Origin: Acidithiobacillus sp. HP-2
GTDB lineage: Bacteria > Pseudomonadota > Gammaproteobacteria > Acidithiobacillales > Acidithiobacillaceae
Assembly (NCBI RefSeq): GCF_015100155.1
Contig: NZ_JACKZA010000002.1
Coordinates: forward strand, 62,001 to 126,000
Reading direction: 5' to 3'
Length of the DNA: 64,000 nt
Numbering within the stretch: position 1 is the first letter of the stretch; each line of letters opens with the position of its first letter. The notes beneath the pieces were generated by a model, which had not been told where the DNA came from, did no database searches, and was given only the letters and a program-made list of their open reading frames with translations. The position numbers and the translations under genes were made by a program. Positions 25,114-33,642 of the stretch are shown here, one piece after another.

Positions 25114-27456
25114 TTAGAAATCAGCAGAAATACTTCCATAGACGGTAAACGGGGCTCCGGGGAGAGCCAGCACCTGTCCTTGCGAATTTCCACCGAGCAA
25201 ACCACCGGAAGTAACGTATTCAAACGGATTATAATGATTGTTGGTCACATTCAGCATATCCAGGTTGAGCTTCACGTCTTTCAGCAGAGGTACCGACCCA
25301 CGCGTAGAAATGACACTTTCCAATCCGAGGTTCAGCGTGTCATAGGCAGGTATTTTCTGACTGCTGGGCATAACAGTATTGTTATTCCACATGTTCTGGG
25401 CACCAGTATAGGTGTACCAGATGCTGGGCGACATCAGGATACCATCCAGAAAATAGCGATATTTGGCACCAATATTAAACGTACTTTCAGGAACATTGGA
25501 TACCGGCAAGCCCTGATAACTGACGCCACCCGTCGTATAGTGTGCAAAAGTGGCTTTCTCGAAATTCAGGTTGGCAAAAACATGCACATTATAGAGGGGA
25601 TCATCTTCCAGAGCGATGTTTACACCCTGGTAAATGGAGTCACCATCAGCGTCCCCCAGATAATTTCCATTAGCATCATAGGCAGCAACAAACTGGTTGC
25701 TGAAATGCAGATGATAAAAACTGAACATGGCGAAGAAATGGTGCAGATAATCCGCATCATTAAAATGCAATTTTATGCCGGCATTATAATCCGCACTATG
25801 TTCAAGGTTATACACCGGCCGGATACTCTGGTAGAGACCACCACCACCGCCAACCTGCGGTTCTTTGTAGGCCTGGGCATAACTTGCAAATACCGCCAAC
25901 CACTGCAGCGGCTTCCAGTTGAAATCCACCGAGGGTTCCACTTTGGTAAAGCTTTTATTGGAAGCAGGCAGCTTGCCCTGATTGGTGCCTGTTGCTCCGG
26001 GTATATCTGCCCCCTGCGTATATTGGGTCTGATAATTGATAAAGCGCACCCCCGGAGTAATATGCAGATTATGCATGGGGCTGATGCGATCCTGCACAAA
26101 TGCCGCCAGGTCCGTCTGGCTAAAAATATCATTCCGATAGGAATGATTGGGAAGCGCAAGAGAACCACCATCCGCCGGATTATAAAAAGCGTTTTTGGTA
26201 TTATATTGGCTGTTCAGAAAGAAGCCGCCGAAGCTGACATCATTGTAGGGAAGCTTGGCGGAAATCCATAGCTTGTCCCCGTACACGCTGTCATGAGGAT
26301 TATTGTATTCATAGAGATTGCTGGGATTACTCAAGCCGTAATTATTATAATGCTGATGCAAGCGATGGCCGTAGCGATACCAGATCATATTGTGCAAAGC
26401 AAAGGTTTTATCCAGCTTCTGATTCAGCTTGCTGTAAATCAACCAGGTCGTGTTGCTGTCATCCTTGTTCCAGATATCAAAGGGAATGGACGAATAAAAC
26501 CCGGTAGTTTTCTGGCTATATAATGGTCCCGTTGCGGCACCGGTATAAGTAACGCCGGCAATAGGGTTGACCGGAACCGGAACCGGACGGTATCCGGACC
26601 CCTTGGCCAGGTAGGCCCCCAATGAAAAATTCCCATCCGTATAGGTTTTTTTGGTTTTCAGAAACCAGGCATAATTGTAACTGGGATTCGCGAATCCATC
26701 GGGGCTTTGCCGGTAACTGTTACTGGATCCTGCACCACCCGCCATAATGGTTGACCACCCGTCTATGCTGCCGGTGCGGACATTGAACACAATATTCTTG
26801 GAATTATAGCTTCCGTAGGTCATCTTGATACTGGCGCCCGGCTGTGCCGTTGGCTGCAAAGGGACAAAGGCGATTTGGCCGCCAATGTTGTTATACCAGC
26901 GGTTCACCGGATTACCCGGCCCGTAGGTGATACCGATCCCCTGTAAAATTCCCGTTTGTGGGACTTGCGGACTTTCCCAAAGACCAGTGGATGGATTGAC
27001 CATGGGAACGCCATCAAAAGTCACCGAGAGGTTACCGGCATCTATGACACTCCCGCCAAAACCACCCCAGCCCTGACTGATTCCATTGACACTGATGGAT
27101 GTTTTGGTGGAGCCGGTATTTCCGTATCCCGTCACATTTACGCCCGGTGCATAGGCTAATGCCTGAGCACTGCCGCCCACCGGTCCTGCAGCTGCAATTT
27201 GTTGTTTACCCAATACCTTTATGGACTGACCGGAGTCGAAACGGTGTTTCTGGGTTAATGAATGTACCCCTCTGCTACCCAGAAAGGATTGAGAAGCAGC
27301 GGCCGCATTGACCTCTCCCACATTCACCGCTGCGTTGTCCTGACTGCTTACCGTGGCAGCAGTGATGGTATCTGCCATGACACTGGTAGCCGTCAACAAC
27401 ACACCACCAGCCACGAGGGCCAGCACCAAAGGACGTAATGATACGGATTTACTCAT
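25114..27456 (-). CDS. TonB-dependent outer-membrane receptor
   Basis: 780 residues: signal peptide (LVLALVAGGVLLTATSVMA), plug domain (GKQQIAAAGPVGGSAQALAYAPGVNV, then SVNGISQGWGGFGG), and a long beta-barrel ending in GSISADF with terminal Phe. A clear TonB box was not identified. Substrate unknown; a chelated metal is plausible given the metal-handling neighbours. Expression may be controlled by the three GTCAT-type half sites at 27550-27577. First gene of the series running down to 22867. Confidence 0.88.
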   Translation of the reverse strand: MSKSVSLRPLVLALVAGGVLLTATSVMADTITAATVSSQDNAAVNVGEVNAAAASQSFLGSRGVHSLTQKHRFDSGQSIKVLGKQQIAAAGPVGGSAQALAYAPGVNVTGYGNTGSTKTSISVNGISQGWGGFGGSVIDAGNLSVTFDGVPMVNPSTGLWESPQVPQTGILQGIGITYGPGNPVNRWYNNIGGQIAFVPLQPTAQPGASIKMTYGSYNSKNIVFNVRTGSIDGWSTIMAGGAGSSNSYRQSPDGFANPSYNYAWFLKTKKTYTDGNFSLGAYLAKGSGYRPVPVPVNPIAGVTYTGAATGPLYSQKTTGFYSSIPFDIWNKDDSNTTWLIYSKLNQKLDKTFALHNMIWYRYGHRLHQHYNNYGLSNPSNLYEYNNPHDSVYGDKLWISAKLPYNDVSFGGFFLNSQYNTKNAFYNPADGGSLALPNHSYRNDIFSQTDLAAFVQDRISPMHNLHITPGVRFINYQTQYTQGADIPGATGTNQGKLPASNKSFTKVEPSVDFNWKPLQWLAVFASYAQAYKEPQVGGGGGLYQSIRPVYNLEHSADYNAGIKLHFNDADYLHHFFAMFSFYHLHFSNQFVAAYDANGNYLGDADGDSIYQGVNIALEDDPLYNVHVFANLNFEKATFAHYTTGGVSYQGLPVSNVPESTFNIGAKYRYFLDGILMSPSIWYTYTGAQNMWNNNTVMPSSQKIPAYDTLNLGLESVISTRGSVPLLKDVKLNLDMLNVTNNHYNPFEYVTSGGLLGGNSQGQVLALPGAPFTVYGSISADF

Positions 27457-27549
27457 GATTTTGTTTCTCCCTGTTTTATGTAGGCGTTAAGGACTGAGTC
27501 AGCCCCTGGTTTTGCAGCCGCACAATCTATCAGGGGAATATGTCAAAAA

Positions 27550-27577
27550 GATGACAATTTGATGACGATATTATGAC
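27550..27577 (-). promoter_or_regulatory. Three 11-bp-phased half sites upstream of the TonB receptor gene
   Basis: Read on the minus strand, GTCATA, GTCATC and GTCATC occur at exactly 11-bp steps (plus-strand copies begin at 27572, 27561 and 27550). This tandem spacing suits OmpR-family regulators. The same arrangement occurs at 33550-33577 before the second efflux operon. The sites are about 95-120 bp from the receptor start codon. Confidence 0.55.
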
Positions 27578-27675
27578 CATTTTCATCATGCACACCCGGA
27601 AGAACACCTTAAAAAATGCCCTTATCATGGCAGATGGTTCCCGCATCTTTTCAGAAGCAAGCCGGGGAGAGCAGA

Positions 27676-27693
27676 TTGTCATAATAATGTCAC
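27676..27693 (+). promoter_or_regulatory. Pho-box-like direct repeat upstream of the orphan winged-helix gene
   Basis: TTGTCATAATAATGTCAC contains TGTCA twice at an 11-bp step (27677 and 27688) and resembles the Pho-box consensus CTGTCATA-AA-CTGTCA. It is also close to the GTCATC boxes nearby, so the binding protein could be PhoB or one of the local OmpR-type regulators. Confidence 0.45.
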
Positions 27694-27771
27694 ATTACCA
27701 AGCTACCATGTATGCATTCAAAAAGTGTGCACTCACCGACTGGTTTATCTGAACATTGCAGGAAAATACAC

Positions 27772-28596
27772 ATGTTTTTTCATTCTATAATCCCCTTTAT
27801 TTCCGTTCATCTGCACTGGATTGTGGTGGAAGGACTGGCCTGGCTACATATGCCCACAGCAAAAAGAATGTTCAAAAGTGATCCGGATATTGTCGTGTTA
27901 TCCCCGCAAAGAGATCACCATGAATCCAGACTGTTGCAAAGCATAAATCTTCATACCGCTTATATAGTTCAGACGGTAACATCCGCTCTGGATTGCGAAA
28001 AACTGCTGAATCATTCAAACAGACCCGTCCTCATCACCAATGGCTGGAATGATGAAATCAGGGAGTTACTGCTGGTCTTGCAAAAAAATTATGGATCCGA
28101 TCTGCCATTTTTGGTCATGGCCGAGGCGCACGATGTGCTCCTGGGCAGTCTTGCCGAAGATGCCATTCACTCCGGAGCCCAGACTTTTATTCCCTGGAGC
28201 CTGGGTACGGCGCCCCTCCTGGCCTATCTGCACAGGTTGCTGGAACCGGTTCCATCATCAGACTGCAGCGCAGCAGAGCGGATCAAATCCACGCACATAT
28301 CGATCAATCATAAGGCGCGGATAGTCAATATCGATGATCAGAAAATATATCTCCCCAGCAATTTGTACGCCCTCTTCTGCTGCATGGTCCAGAATCCCGG
28401 CGAAGCATTGTCTTATCAGCAACTTACACAAGCGCTGAAAAATGGCAGAAAAGTATTTATTGCCCCTAACACGCTGGTCGTAAAGGTATATCGGCTCAGA
28501 CGCCTGTTTGAACATACCGGTTTACATCACTGGATGGAAACCGTTCCGGGATTCGGGTATCGCTATAGCGGCCCCAAAATACACATCATGGATTAG
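27772..28596 (+). CDS. Orphan winged-helix regulator with degenerate receiver
   Basis: 274 residues. The C-terminal 90 form an OmpR/PhoB-type winged helix (ALSYQQLTQAL; APNTLVVKVYRLRRLFEH; METVPGFGYRYSG). The preceding 150 residues resemble a receiver in outline, but the phospho-acceptor position reads VLITNGWND and the usual lysine motif reads FIPWSLG, so phosphorylation is unlikely. No partner kinase adjoins. The ATG at 27772 has AGGA nine bases upstream; an in-frame ATG at 27712 lacks one. It lies between the TonB receptor (divergent) and the multicopper oxidase (same strand). Confidence 0.65.
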   Translation: MFFHSIIPFISVHLHWIVVEGLAWLHMPTAKRMFKSDPDIVVLSPQRDHHESRLLQSINLHTAYIVQTVTSALDCEKLLNHSNRPVLITNGWNDEIRELLLVLQKNYGSDLPFLVMAEAHDVLLGSLAEDAIHSGAQTFIPWSLGTAPLLAYLHRLLEPVPSSDCSAAERIKSTHISINHKARIVNIDDQKIYLPSNLYALFCCMVQNPGEALSYQQLTQALKNGRKVFIAPNTLVVKVYRLRRLFEHTGLHHWMETVPGFGYRYSGPKIHIMD

Positions 28597-28679
28597 CAAG
28601 ATCGGCAGAGTGTTGACCCTCAAGCCAACTCCAATGTTATGGTTCCACGGTCAATCATACCCACCAGGGAACTCCTGCC

Positions 28680-30305
28680 ATGACCAAACCCGCCAGCGCC
28701 GAACCATCCTCTGCGTCTCACATTTCCCGACGTCAGTTTCTGACTTATGGTGCCGGCACTGCAGCGCTCCTTTCTTTGCCGTCTGTCGTGGCCATGAATA
28801 TGAGTGGCATGAATATGGCCGGGGTTCACAGCAAATCCTCGCCATTACCCAAGCCGGTGTTTTCCGGCGCACTACCCATTCCGCCGGTATATATGGGAGT
28901 CATGGGGCGCGACAAGGTTCGGGAATTTCACTTGCACATGGCGGATGGTCATTCCGTTTTGAGTGATGGTCTCAAAACGGCCACCTGGGGTTATAACGGC
29001 GCTGTTTTAGGACCTGCCCTGCGCATCCCCCGAGGACAGCCGCTGCGGCTGTATGTGCACAATCATCTTGATCAGAGCACGACCACCCACTGGCATGGCG
29101 CGCACGTGCCCGGAACCATGGATGGTGGTCCGCAAAGCCTCATCCTGCCTGGAAAAACATGGACCTACGGCTATACGATTGATCAGCCCGAAGCCACTCT
29201 CTGGTATCATCCTCACCCTGCCGGCAGAACCGGACCGCATGTATACGGGGGGCTGGCGGGTCTGTATCTGGTGGAGGACGGCACCGATCGGCGACTGGGT
29301 CTCCCCCACCATTGGGGGATAGATGACATTCCGGTTATCGTCCAGGACCGCCTGCTCGATGCGCAGGGCAAACTGGTTTATATGCCTCAGGCCATGGACG
29401 TCATGGGGATGAAGGGCAACCGCTTTCTCATCAATGGTCGCGAATCTCCCGTCCTGCATGTTCCGGCACAGTGGGTCAGATTACGCCTGCTCAATGCCTC
29501 CAATGCCCGCCTTTACAATTTTGCCCTGAGTGGAGATCGGGCGTTTTATGTCATTGCCAGCGATGCCGGCTATCTCGAAGCGACGGTGAAGGTGCAGAGA
29601 TTACTTCTGGCACCTGCAGAACGCGCCGAAATCCTCCTCGATTTGCGCTCACTTGCAGGGAATACATTGGCGTTACGCAGCGATTCTGCGGCGGTGGTTC
29701 CCGAATTGAGCCTGCATCCCATGGACAGTGACCATTTTGATCGCAGCAATTTTGATCTACTGGAAATGCATGTCGGTTCTGCCACAGGCTCAGCAGGACG
29801 CTTGCCTGATCACCTGGTAGCCATCCCCACCCTGCAGGCGGATGCGCCGTCGCGCCGTTTCGAGCTCAGGGGCATGCCTATGGACAAAATGTCTCTCGCC
29901 CAAAGGGCTCTGCAGACCGCTCTGCATAACGGTCCGGCGCACATGTCTATGGGGGTCGGTCGCCAACCGCTGTTTTCCATCAACAATCAGTACATGGACA
30001 TGCAGGTCATCAATCAGCGTCTGCGTCTGGGAAGCACGGAAATCTGGGAGGTCTTCAACGATGCGGAGATGGCCCACACTTTTCATGTTCATGGCACCTC
30101 ATTCCAGATTCTGTCCCGCAATGGCAAGGCGCCCCCTGCTTATGAAACAGGCTGGAAAGACACCTTGCTGATCCGTCGTACTGAAACCATACGTTTTATC
30201 GCCCACTATGGACAGCCCGCCCCCGACGACTTCCCATATATGTACCATTGCCACATGCTGGAGCATGAGGACAATGGCATGATGGGGCAGTTTACCGTGA
30301 GCTGA
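28680..30305 (+). CDS. Periplasmic multicopper oxidase (CueO/CopA-like)
   Basis: 541 residues with a twin-arginine signal (SRRQFLTYGAGTAALLSLP), a short Met-rich stretch (MNMSGMNMAG) after it, and three cupredoxin domains. Copper ligands are visible as HWHG (about 140), HPHPAG (about 180), HVHG (near 465) and HCHMLEHEDNGM at the C terminus, which supplies the trinuclear and type-1 sites. Such enzymes oxidise Cu(I) or ferrous iron in the periplasm. AGGGAA lies before the ATG. Context: CusRS-like pair and RND efflux nearby suggest copper tolerance. Confidence 0.88.
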   Translation: MTKPASAEPSSASHISRRQFLTYGAGTAALLSLPSVVAMNMSGMNMAGVHSKSSPLPKPVFSGALPIPPVYMGVMGRDKVREFHLHMADGHSVLSDGLKTATWGYNGAVLGPALRIPRGQPLRLYVHNHLDQSTTTHWHGAHVPGTMDGGPQSLILPGKTWTYGYTIDQPEATLWYHPHPAGRTGPHVYGGLAGLYLVEDGTDRRLGLPHHWGIDDIPVIVQDRLLDAQGKLVYMPQAMDVMGMKGNRFLINGRESPVLHVPAQWVRLRLLNASNARLYNFALSGDRAFYVIASDAGYLEATVKVQRLLLAPAERAEILLDLRSLAGNTLALRSDSAAVVPELSLHPMDSDHFDRSNFDLLEMHVGSATGSAGRLPDHLVAIPTLQADAPSRRFELRGMPMDKMSLAQRALQTALHNGPAHMSMGVGRQPLFSINNQYMDMQVINQRLRLGSTEIWEVFNDAEMAHTFHVHGTSFQILSRNGKAPPAYETGWKDTLLIRRTETIRFIAHYGQPAPDDFPYMYHCHMLEHEDNGMMGQFTVS

Positions 30306-30315
30306 TCAGGCGGCT

Positions 30316-31305
30316 TCACGCATCGCCGTCGCCCATGCGCTGGGCACGGGGAGTGAAATATACCCAGGCCGCCAGGAACAGGAAGGCGATGATGTAAATG
30401 TTGGTGGTACCCAGCACATCGCCTTTATTGGCCGTACTGCCGGGCAGATAAGGCGCTCCCCAGCCCTCCGCCGTCGTCCATACCCCGAAACTGTAGGCAA
30501 TACCCACAGGAATAATCCAGCGCATACCCCGTCCGATGAGCAGGAAAAAAGCAATGATACTTTCCATGATGGCGGCGACATAGCCGAAGAGCACCGGCCC
30601 TGCCAGATTGATCACGGCAATCACCAAGGAAATGTAGGCAGCAATCCAGGCGGGCTCTCCCGGAAGTGCCTGCTGCAGATAAGTCACGGCATTGTGTAGA
30701 AAATAGGGTTGCCACTTCCAGAATGCATCAAAAGCCCAAAGCAGCCCAAAGAGAATACGGGCAGTGTGCATGGCCGGGGCATACAAAGGCTTATGCGGGC
30801 TCTTGCTCAAACTCAGACCTTCCCAACTTCGGGACCAGATCACATAAACAAAACACAGCGCATAAATGATCGCCGTGCCCGGATCTGTGGCCCCTTGGGT
30901 ATAGGGTCCGCCAAAACCACCCACCGTACTCCAGAGCCAGAGGTTGTACAGCACCCCTACCCCGGCCAGAAAAGGCAAGCCCAGCCCGGTAATCAGGGAA
31001 ACCGCAAGAATGGCATCCAGCCCTACTGTTCCATAAGCCACAACATTTGGCCCTATGTGCTGAACGAGATTAGCCATCCAATGTCCATACTGGCTGATCC
31101 AGGCAGGCTGTCCACTCACCCAGTCCGCGTCAAAGCTCCCCAGAAAGTGGGCTGTATAGGCTGGATTAAACTGTAACCAGGTGTTGATCAGCCAGATCAG
31201 GCCGAAAATGATACGTACAAGGCCAAAAGCCAATCGGCGTTTATGTTCCATGGACATTGAGGATTTCATAGCATCTCGGAATAGGACCATTAAAAGAGGA
31301 TTCAT
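30316..31305 (-). CDS. Duplicated DoxX/DoxD-like integral membrane protein
   Basis: About 329 residues with eight or more hydrophobic helices. The two halves are related: VRIIFGLIWLINTWLQF, QPAWISQYG and GGFGGPYTQGATDPGTAIIYAL in the first correspond to ARILFGLLWAFDAFWKW, EPAWIAAYI and EGWGAPYLPGSTANKGDVLGTTNIYII in the second. The pattern recalls the DoxX/DoxD membrane family, some members of which belong to thiosulfate:quinone oxidoreductase in acidophiles. Function not assignable. Start uncertain: ATGs at 31314, 31305 and 31269 are all possible; GGAG precedes the first two. It is convergent with the multicopper oxidase gene. Confidence 0.6.
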   Translation of the reverse strand: MNPLLMVLFRDAMKSSMSMEHKRRLAFGLVRIIFGLIWLINTWLQFNPAYTAHFLGSFDADWVSGQPAWISQYGHWMANLVQHIGPNVVAYGTVGLDAILAVSLITGLGLPFLAGVGVLYNLWLWSTVGGFGGPYTQGATDPGTAIIYALCFVYVIWSRSWEGLSLSKSPHKPLYAPAMHTARILFGLLWAFDAFWKWQPYFLHNAVTYLQQALPGEPAWIAAYISLVIAVINLAGPVLFGYVAAIMESIIAFFLLIGRGMRWIIPVGIAYSFGVWTTAEGWGAPYLPGSTANKGDVLGTTNIYIIAFLFLAAWVYFTPRAQRMGDGDA

Positions 31306-31447
31306 TGTATGCATATTCTCCAAAAGGTCAAAAAATGACTTATTATGAAATATCCGGCTTTCCGCTCTTATCCGCAGGAAAGTTGTTAAGAGGATTAATA
31401 CAGCGTATTTTCCCAACATTATGTTTGACTGATTTCGGCTTTCTCCC

Positions 31448-32122
31448 ATGAAAATTCTGGTTATTGAAGATGAAGCTAAAACGGCTGCCTTTCTCAAAAA
31501 AGGATTCAGTGAGCTGGGTCATGTAGCGGATCTTGCCGATAATGGTGTAGATGGCCAACATCTTGCCGAAACAGGCGAATATGAGGTGATAGTCCTCGAT
31601 CTGATGCTACCCCGGCGAGACGGCTGGTGGGTTCTCCAGGAAATCCGCAAACGGCATCCTGATCAGGCCGTCATTCTGCTGACCGCTCTGGATGCCGTAG
31701 CCCAACGCGTGGAGGGCTTGCGCCTGGGAGCGGACGACTACCTGGTGAAACCCTTTGCTTTTTCGGAATTGCTGGCCAGGATTCAAAGCATTCTGCGGCG
31801 TAGTCATGTGCGTATGGAAGAGACCATTCATTACGCCGATCTGGAACTGGACCTGCTCCGCCACAAAATCTGGCGTGCCGCCACGCCCATAAACCTGGCC
31901 CCTCAGGAATTCCGCCTGCTGGCCTACCTCATGCGCTTTCCCGGCGAAGTGCTGACCCGCACCCGCATTGCCGAGCAGGTCTGGGATATGCATTTTGAAA
32001 GTGATAGTAATGTTGTGGACGTTGCCATTCGCCGCCTGCGCCGAAAAGTGGACGACTCCTTTCCGGACAAATTGATCCATACTTTACGAGGGGTTGGCTA
32101 TGTTCTTGAACTACGCCATTAA
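31448..32122 (+). CDS. OmpR-family response regulator (CusR/CopR-like)
   Basis: 224 residues: receiver with IEDE pocket, acceptor Asp in VIVLDLMLPRRDG (about residue 52) and DYLVKPF, then a winged helix ending LIHTLRGVGYVLELRH. Sequence style matches heavy-metal regulators such as CusR, CopR and CzcR. It overlaps the kinase gene by 23 bp. A likely binder of the 11-bp-phased GTCATC sites at 33550-33577 and 27550-27577; this is inference. Confidence 0.88.
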   Translation: MKILVIEDEAKTAAFLKKGFSELGHVADLADNGVDGQHLAETGEYEVIVLDLMLPRRDGWWVLQEIRKRHPDQAVILLTALDAVAQRVEGLRLGADDYLVKPFAFSELLARIQSILRRSHVRMEETIHYADLELDLLRHKIWRAATPINLAPQEFRLLAYLMRFPGEVLTRTRIAEQVWDMHFESDSNVVDVAIRRLRRKVDDSFPDKLIHTLRGVGYVLELRH

Positions 32123-33542
32123 AATCTTAAAGCGTCCGGGGCGCTCCATGGCGGTCCGGCTCACCCTCTGGTATGCTCTGTTGAGCACCATCCTGATTGC
32201 GGTAGCGGGTGCTGCCCTGTACTGGATTCTGGCTGAACAACTGCGTGCGGCCGACAGCCAGATTCTCATCAGTAAAATCCATGCCATACATACGGCCATG
32301 CGCAACAGCACCGATCACTTTTCCGAACTGATTCATGAAATACAGATGGAGTCCAATACCATTCGCGGGGTATACATCTGGGTAAGCCGGTCACAGGAGG
32401 GCATTATTGCCCGGGGTCGCAGTGATAATCCCCTCCTCGACAGCAACAAGCCCTTTGACCGCAAACCCAAGACTTTCGAGCCCCAACAATGGCACTGGAA
32501 AGTTAAAAAGCATGAACATTTTCAAGTGATGGCGCAACGCTTTGCAGGCCAGCCAGCCAGTATCATTTATGTGGCTATCCGCACCAGCGAACGTGAACAC
32601 TTTCTGGCTTTTTATCGTTACGCGCTCGCACTATCCATTGTTTTGGCGTTATTCATCGCGATACTGGCTGGATATTTGATTGCCTGGCGTGGCTTGCGGC
32701 CCGTCCATCAGTTGGCCAGCCTGGTGGACGAACTGAGCGCCAGCCAGTTGCATCGGCGCATTGCTGGAGATAACTGGCCCAGTGAACTCGCCACATTGGC
32801 CGAAAATTTTGACCAGTTGATGGAAAGGCTGGAAGACTCCTTTGCTAGGATTTCCCGCTTCTCGGCAGACATTGCCCATGAGTTGCGCACGCCCATCCAT
32901 ATTTTACGCGGTGAGGGCGAACTGGCGCTTTCCAGAACCCGGAGTGTTCCGGAATACCAGGCCTGTATCGCCTCCGCCATGGATGAATATGAACGCTTGT
33001 CGCGCATGATAGATGCCCTTTTGTTTCTGGCCCGGGCAGAACAGGATCATAACGCACTGGATAAGCAGCAGCTGGACATTCATCAGGAAATGGCTTCTCT
33101 TTGCAGTTTTTATCAGGCAATGGCGGATGAACAGCAGGTTACCCTGCACAATAATGCTCAGGGATCCATCACTGCAAATTCTGATCTCCTGCGCCGCGCT
33201 GTCAGTAATCTGCTGAGTAATGCCCTGCGCCACACGCCAGCAGGTGGCAGCATCCGGATTTATTGTGAACAGTCCCGCGAGCAGGTCCAACTGATTGTTA
33301 GCGATACCGGATCGGGCATCGCCGATGCAGATATTGACCGGGTATTTGACCGTTTTTACAGCGCAGATGCTGCACGCATGCGGCGTGGACAGGGAACGGG
33401 GCTGGGACTGGCCATTGTACAATCCATCGTGCATCTGCATGGGGGTAAGATCCGCTTAAAAAGCGTTGCCGGAAAAGGGACGACGGCCATTTTATCTTTC
33501 CCGATAATTTCTAAGGATAACAATGGTGACAACATAAGATGA
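32100..33542 (+). CDS. Heavy-metal-type sensor histidine kinase (CusS-like)
   Basis: 480 residues: membrane segments near 25-45 and 180-200 bracketing a periplasmic sensor region, HAMP, phospho-acceptor His in DIAHELRTPIHIL (about 255), and HATPase motifs NLLSNALRHTP, SDTGSGIADADI and GTGLGLAIVQSIV. The layout is that of CusS/CopS copper/silver sensors. The ATG at 32100 follows GAGGGG; a TTG two codons upstream is not preferred. Translationally coupled to the regulator gene. Confidence 0.87.
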   Translation: MFLNYAIKILKRPGRSMAVRLTLWYALLSTILIAVAGAALYWILAEQLRAADSQILISKIHAIHTAMRNSTDHFSELIHEIQMESNTIRGVYIWVSRSQEGIIARGRSDNPLLDSNKPFDRKPKTFEPQQWHWKVKKHEHFQVMAQRFAGQPASIIYVAIRTSEREHFLAFYRYALALSIVLALFIAILAGYLIAWRGLRPVHQLASLVDELSASQLHRRIAGDNWPSELATLAENFDQLMERLEDSFARISRFSADIAHELRTPIHILRGEGELALSRTRSVPEYQACIASAMDEYERLSRMIDALLFLARAEQDHNALDKQQLDIHQEMASLCSFYQAMADEQQVTLHNNAQGSITANSDLLRRAVSNLLSNALRHTPAGGSIRIYCEQSREQVQLIVSDTGSGIADADIDRVFDRFYSADAARMRRGQGTGLGLAIVQSIVHLHGGKIRLKSVAGKGTTAILSFPIISKDNNGDNIR

Positions 33543-33577
33543 CGATTTGGTCATCTTGCGGTCATCTTCTGGACATG
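33537..33577 (+). promoter_or_regulatory. Operator cluster upstream of the second efflux operon
   Basis: GTCATC starts at 33550 and 33561, and a degenerate GACATG at 33572: three half sites at 11-bp steps, same order and orientation relative to the gene as at 27550-27577. AGATGAC (33537-33543) with GTCATCT (33550-33556) also forms a perfect 7-bp inverted repeat with a six-base spacer. Another TGTCAT lies at 33585. Confidence 0.6.
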
Positions 33578-33642
33578 CAGCTAATGTCATAATAAAAAAA
33601 CCGTCCCCATTCATAAATACATTTTACAGATAGTCGAGAAAA

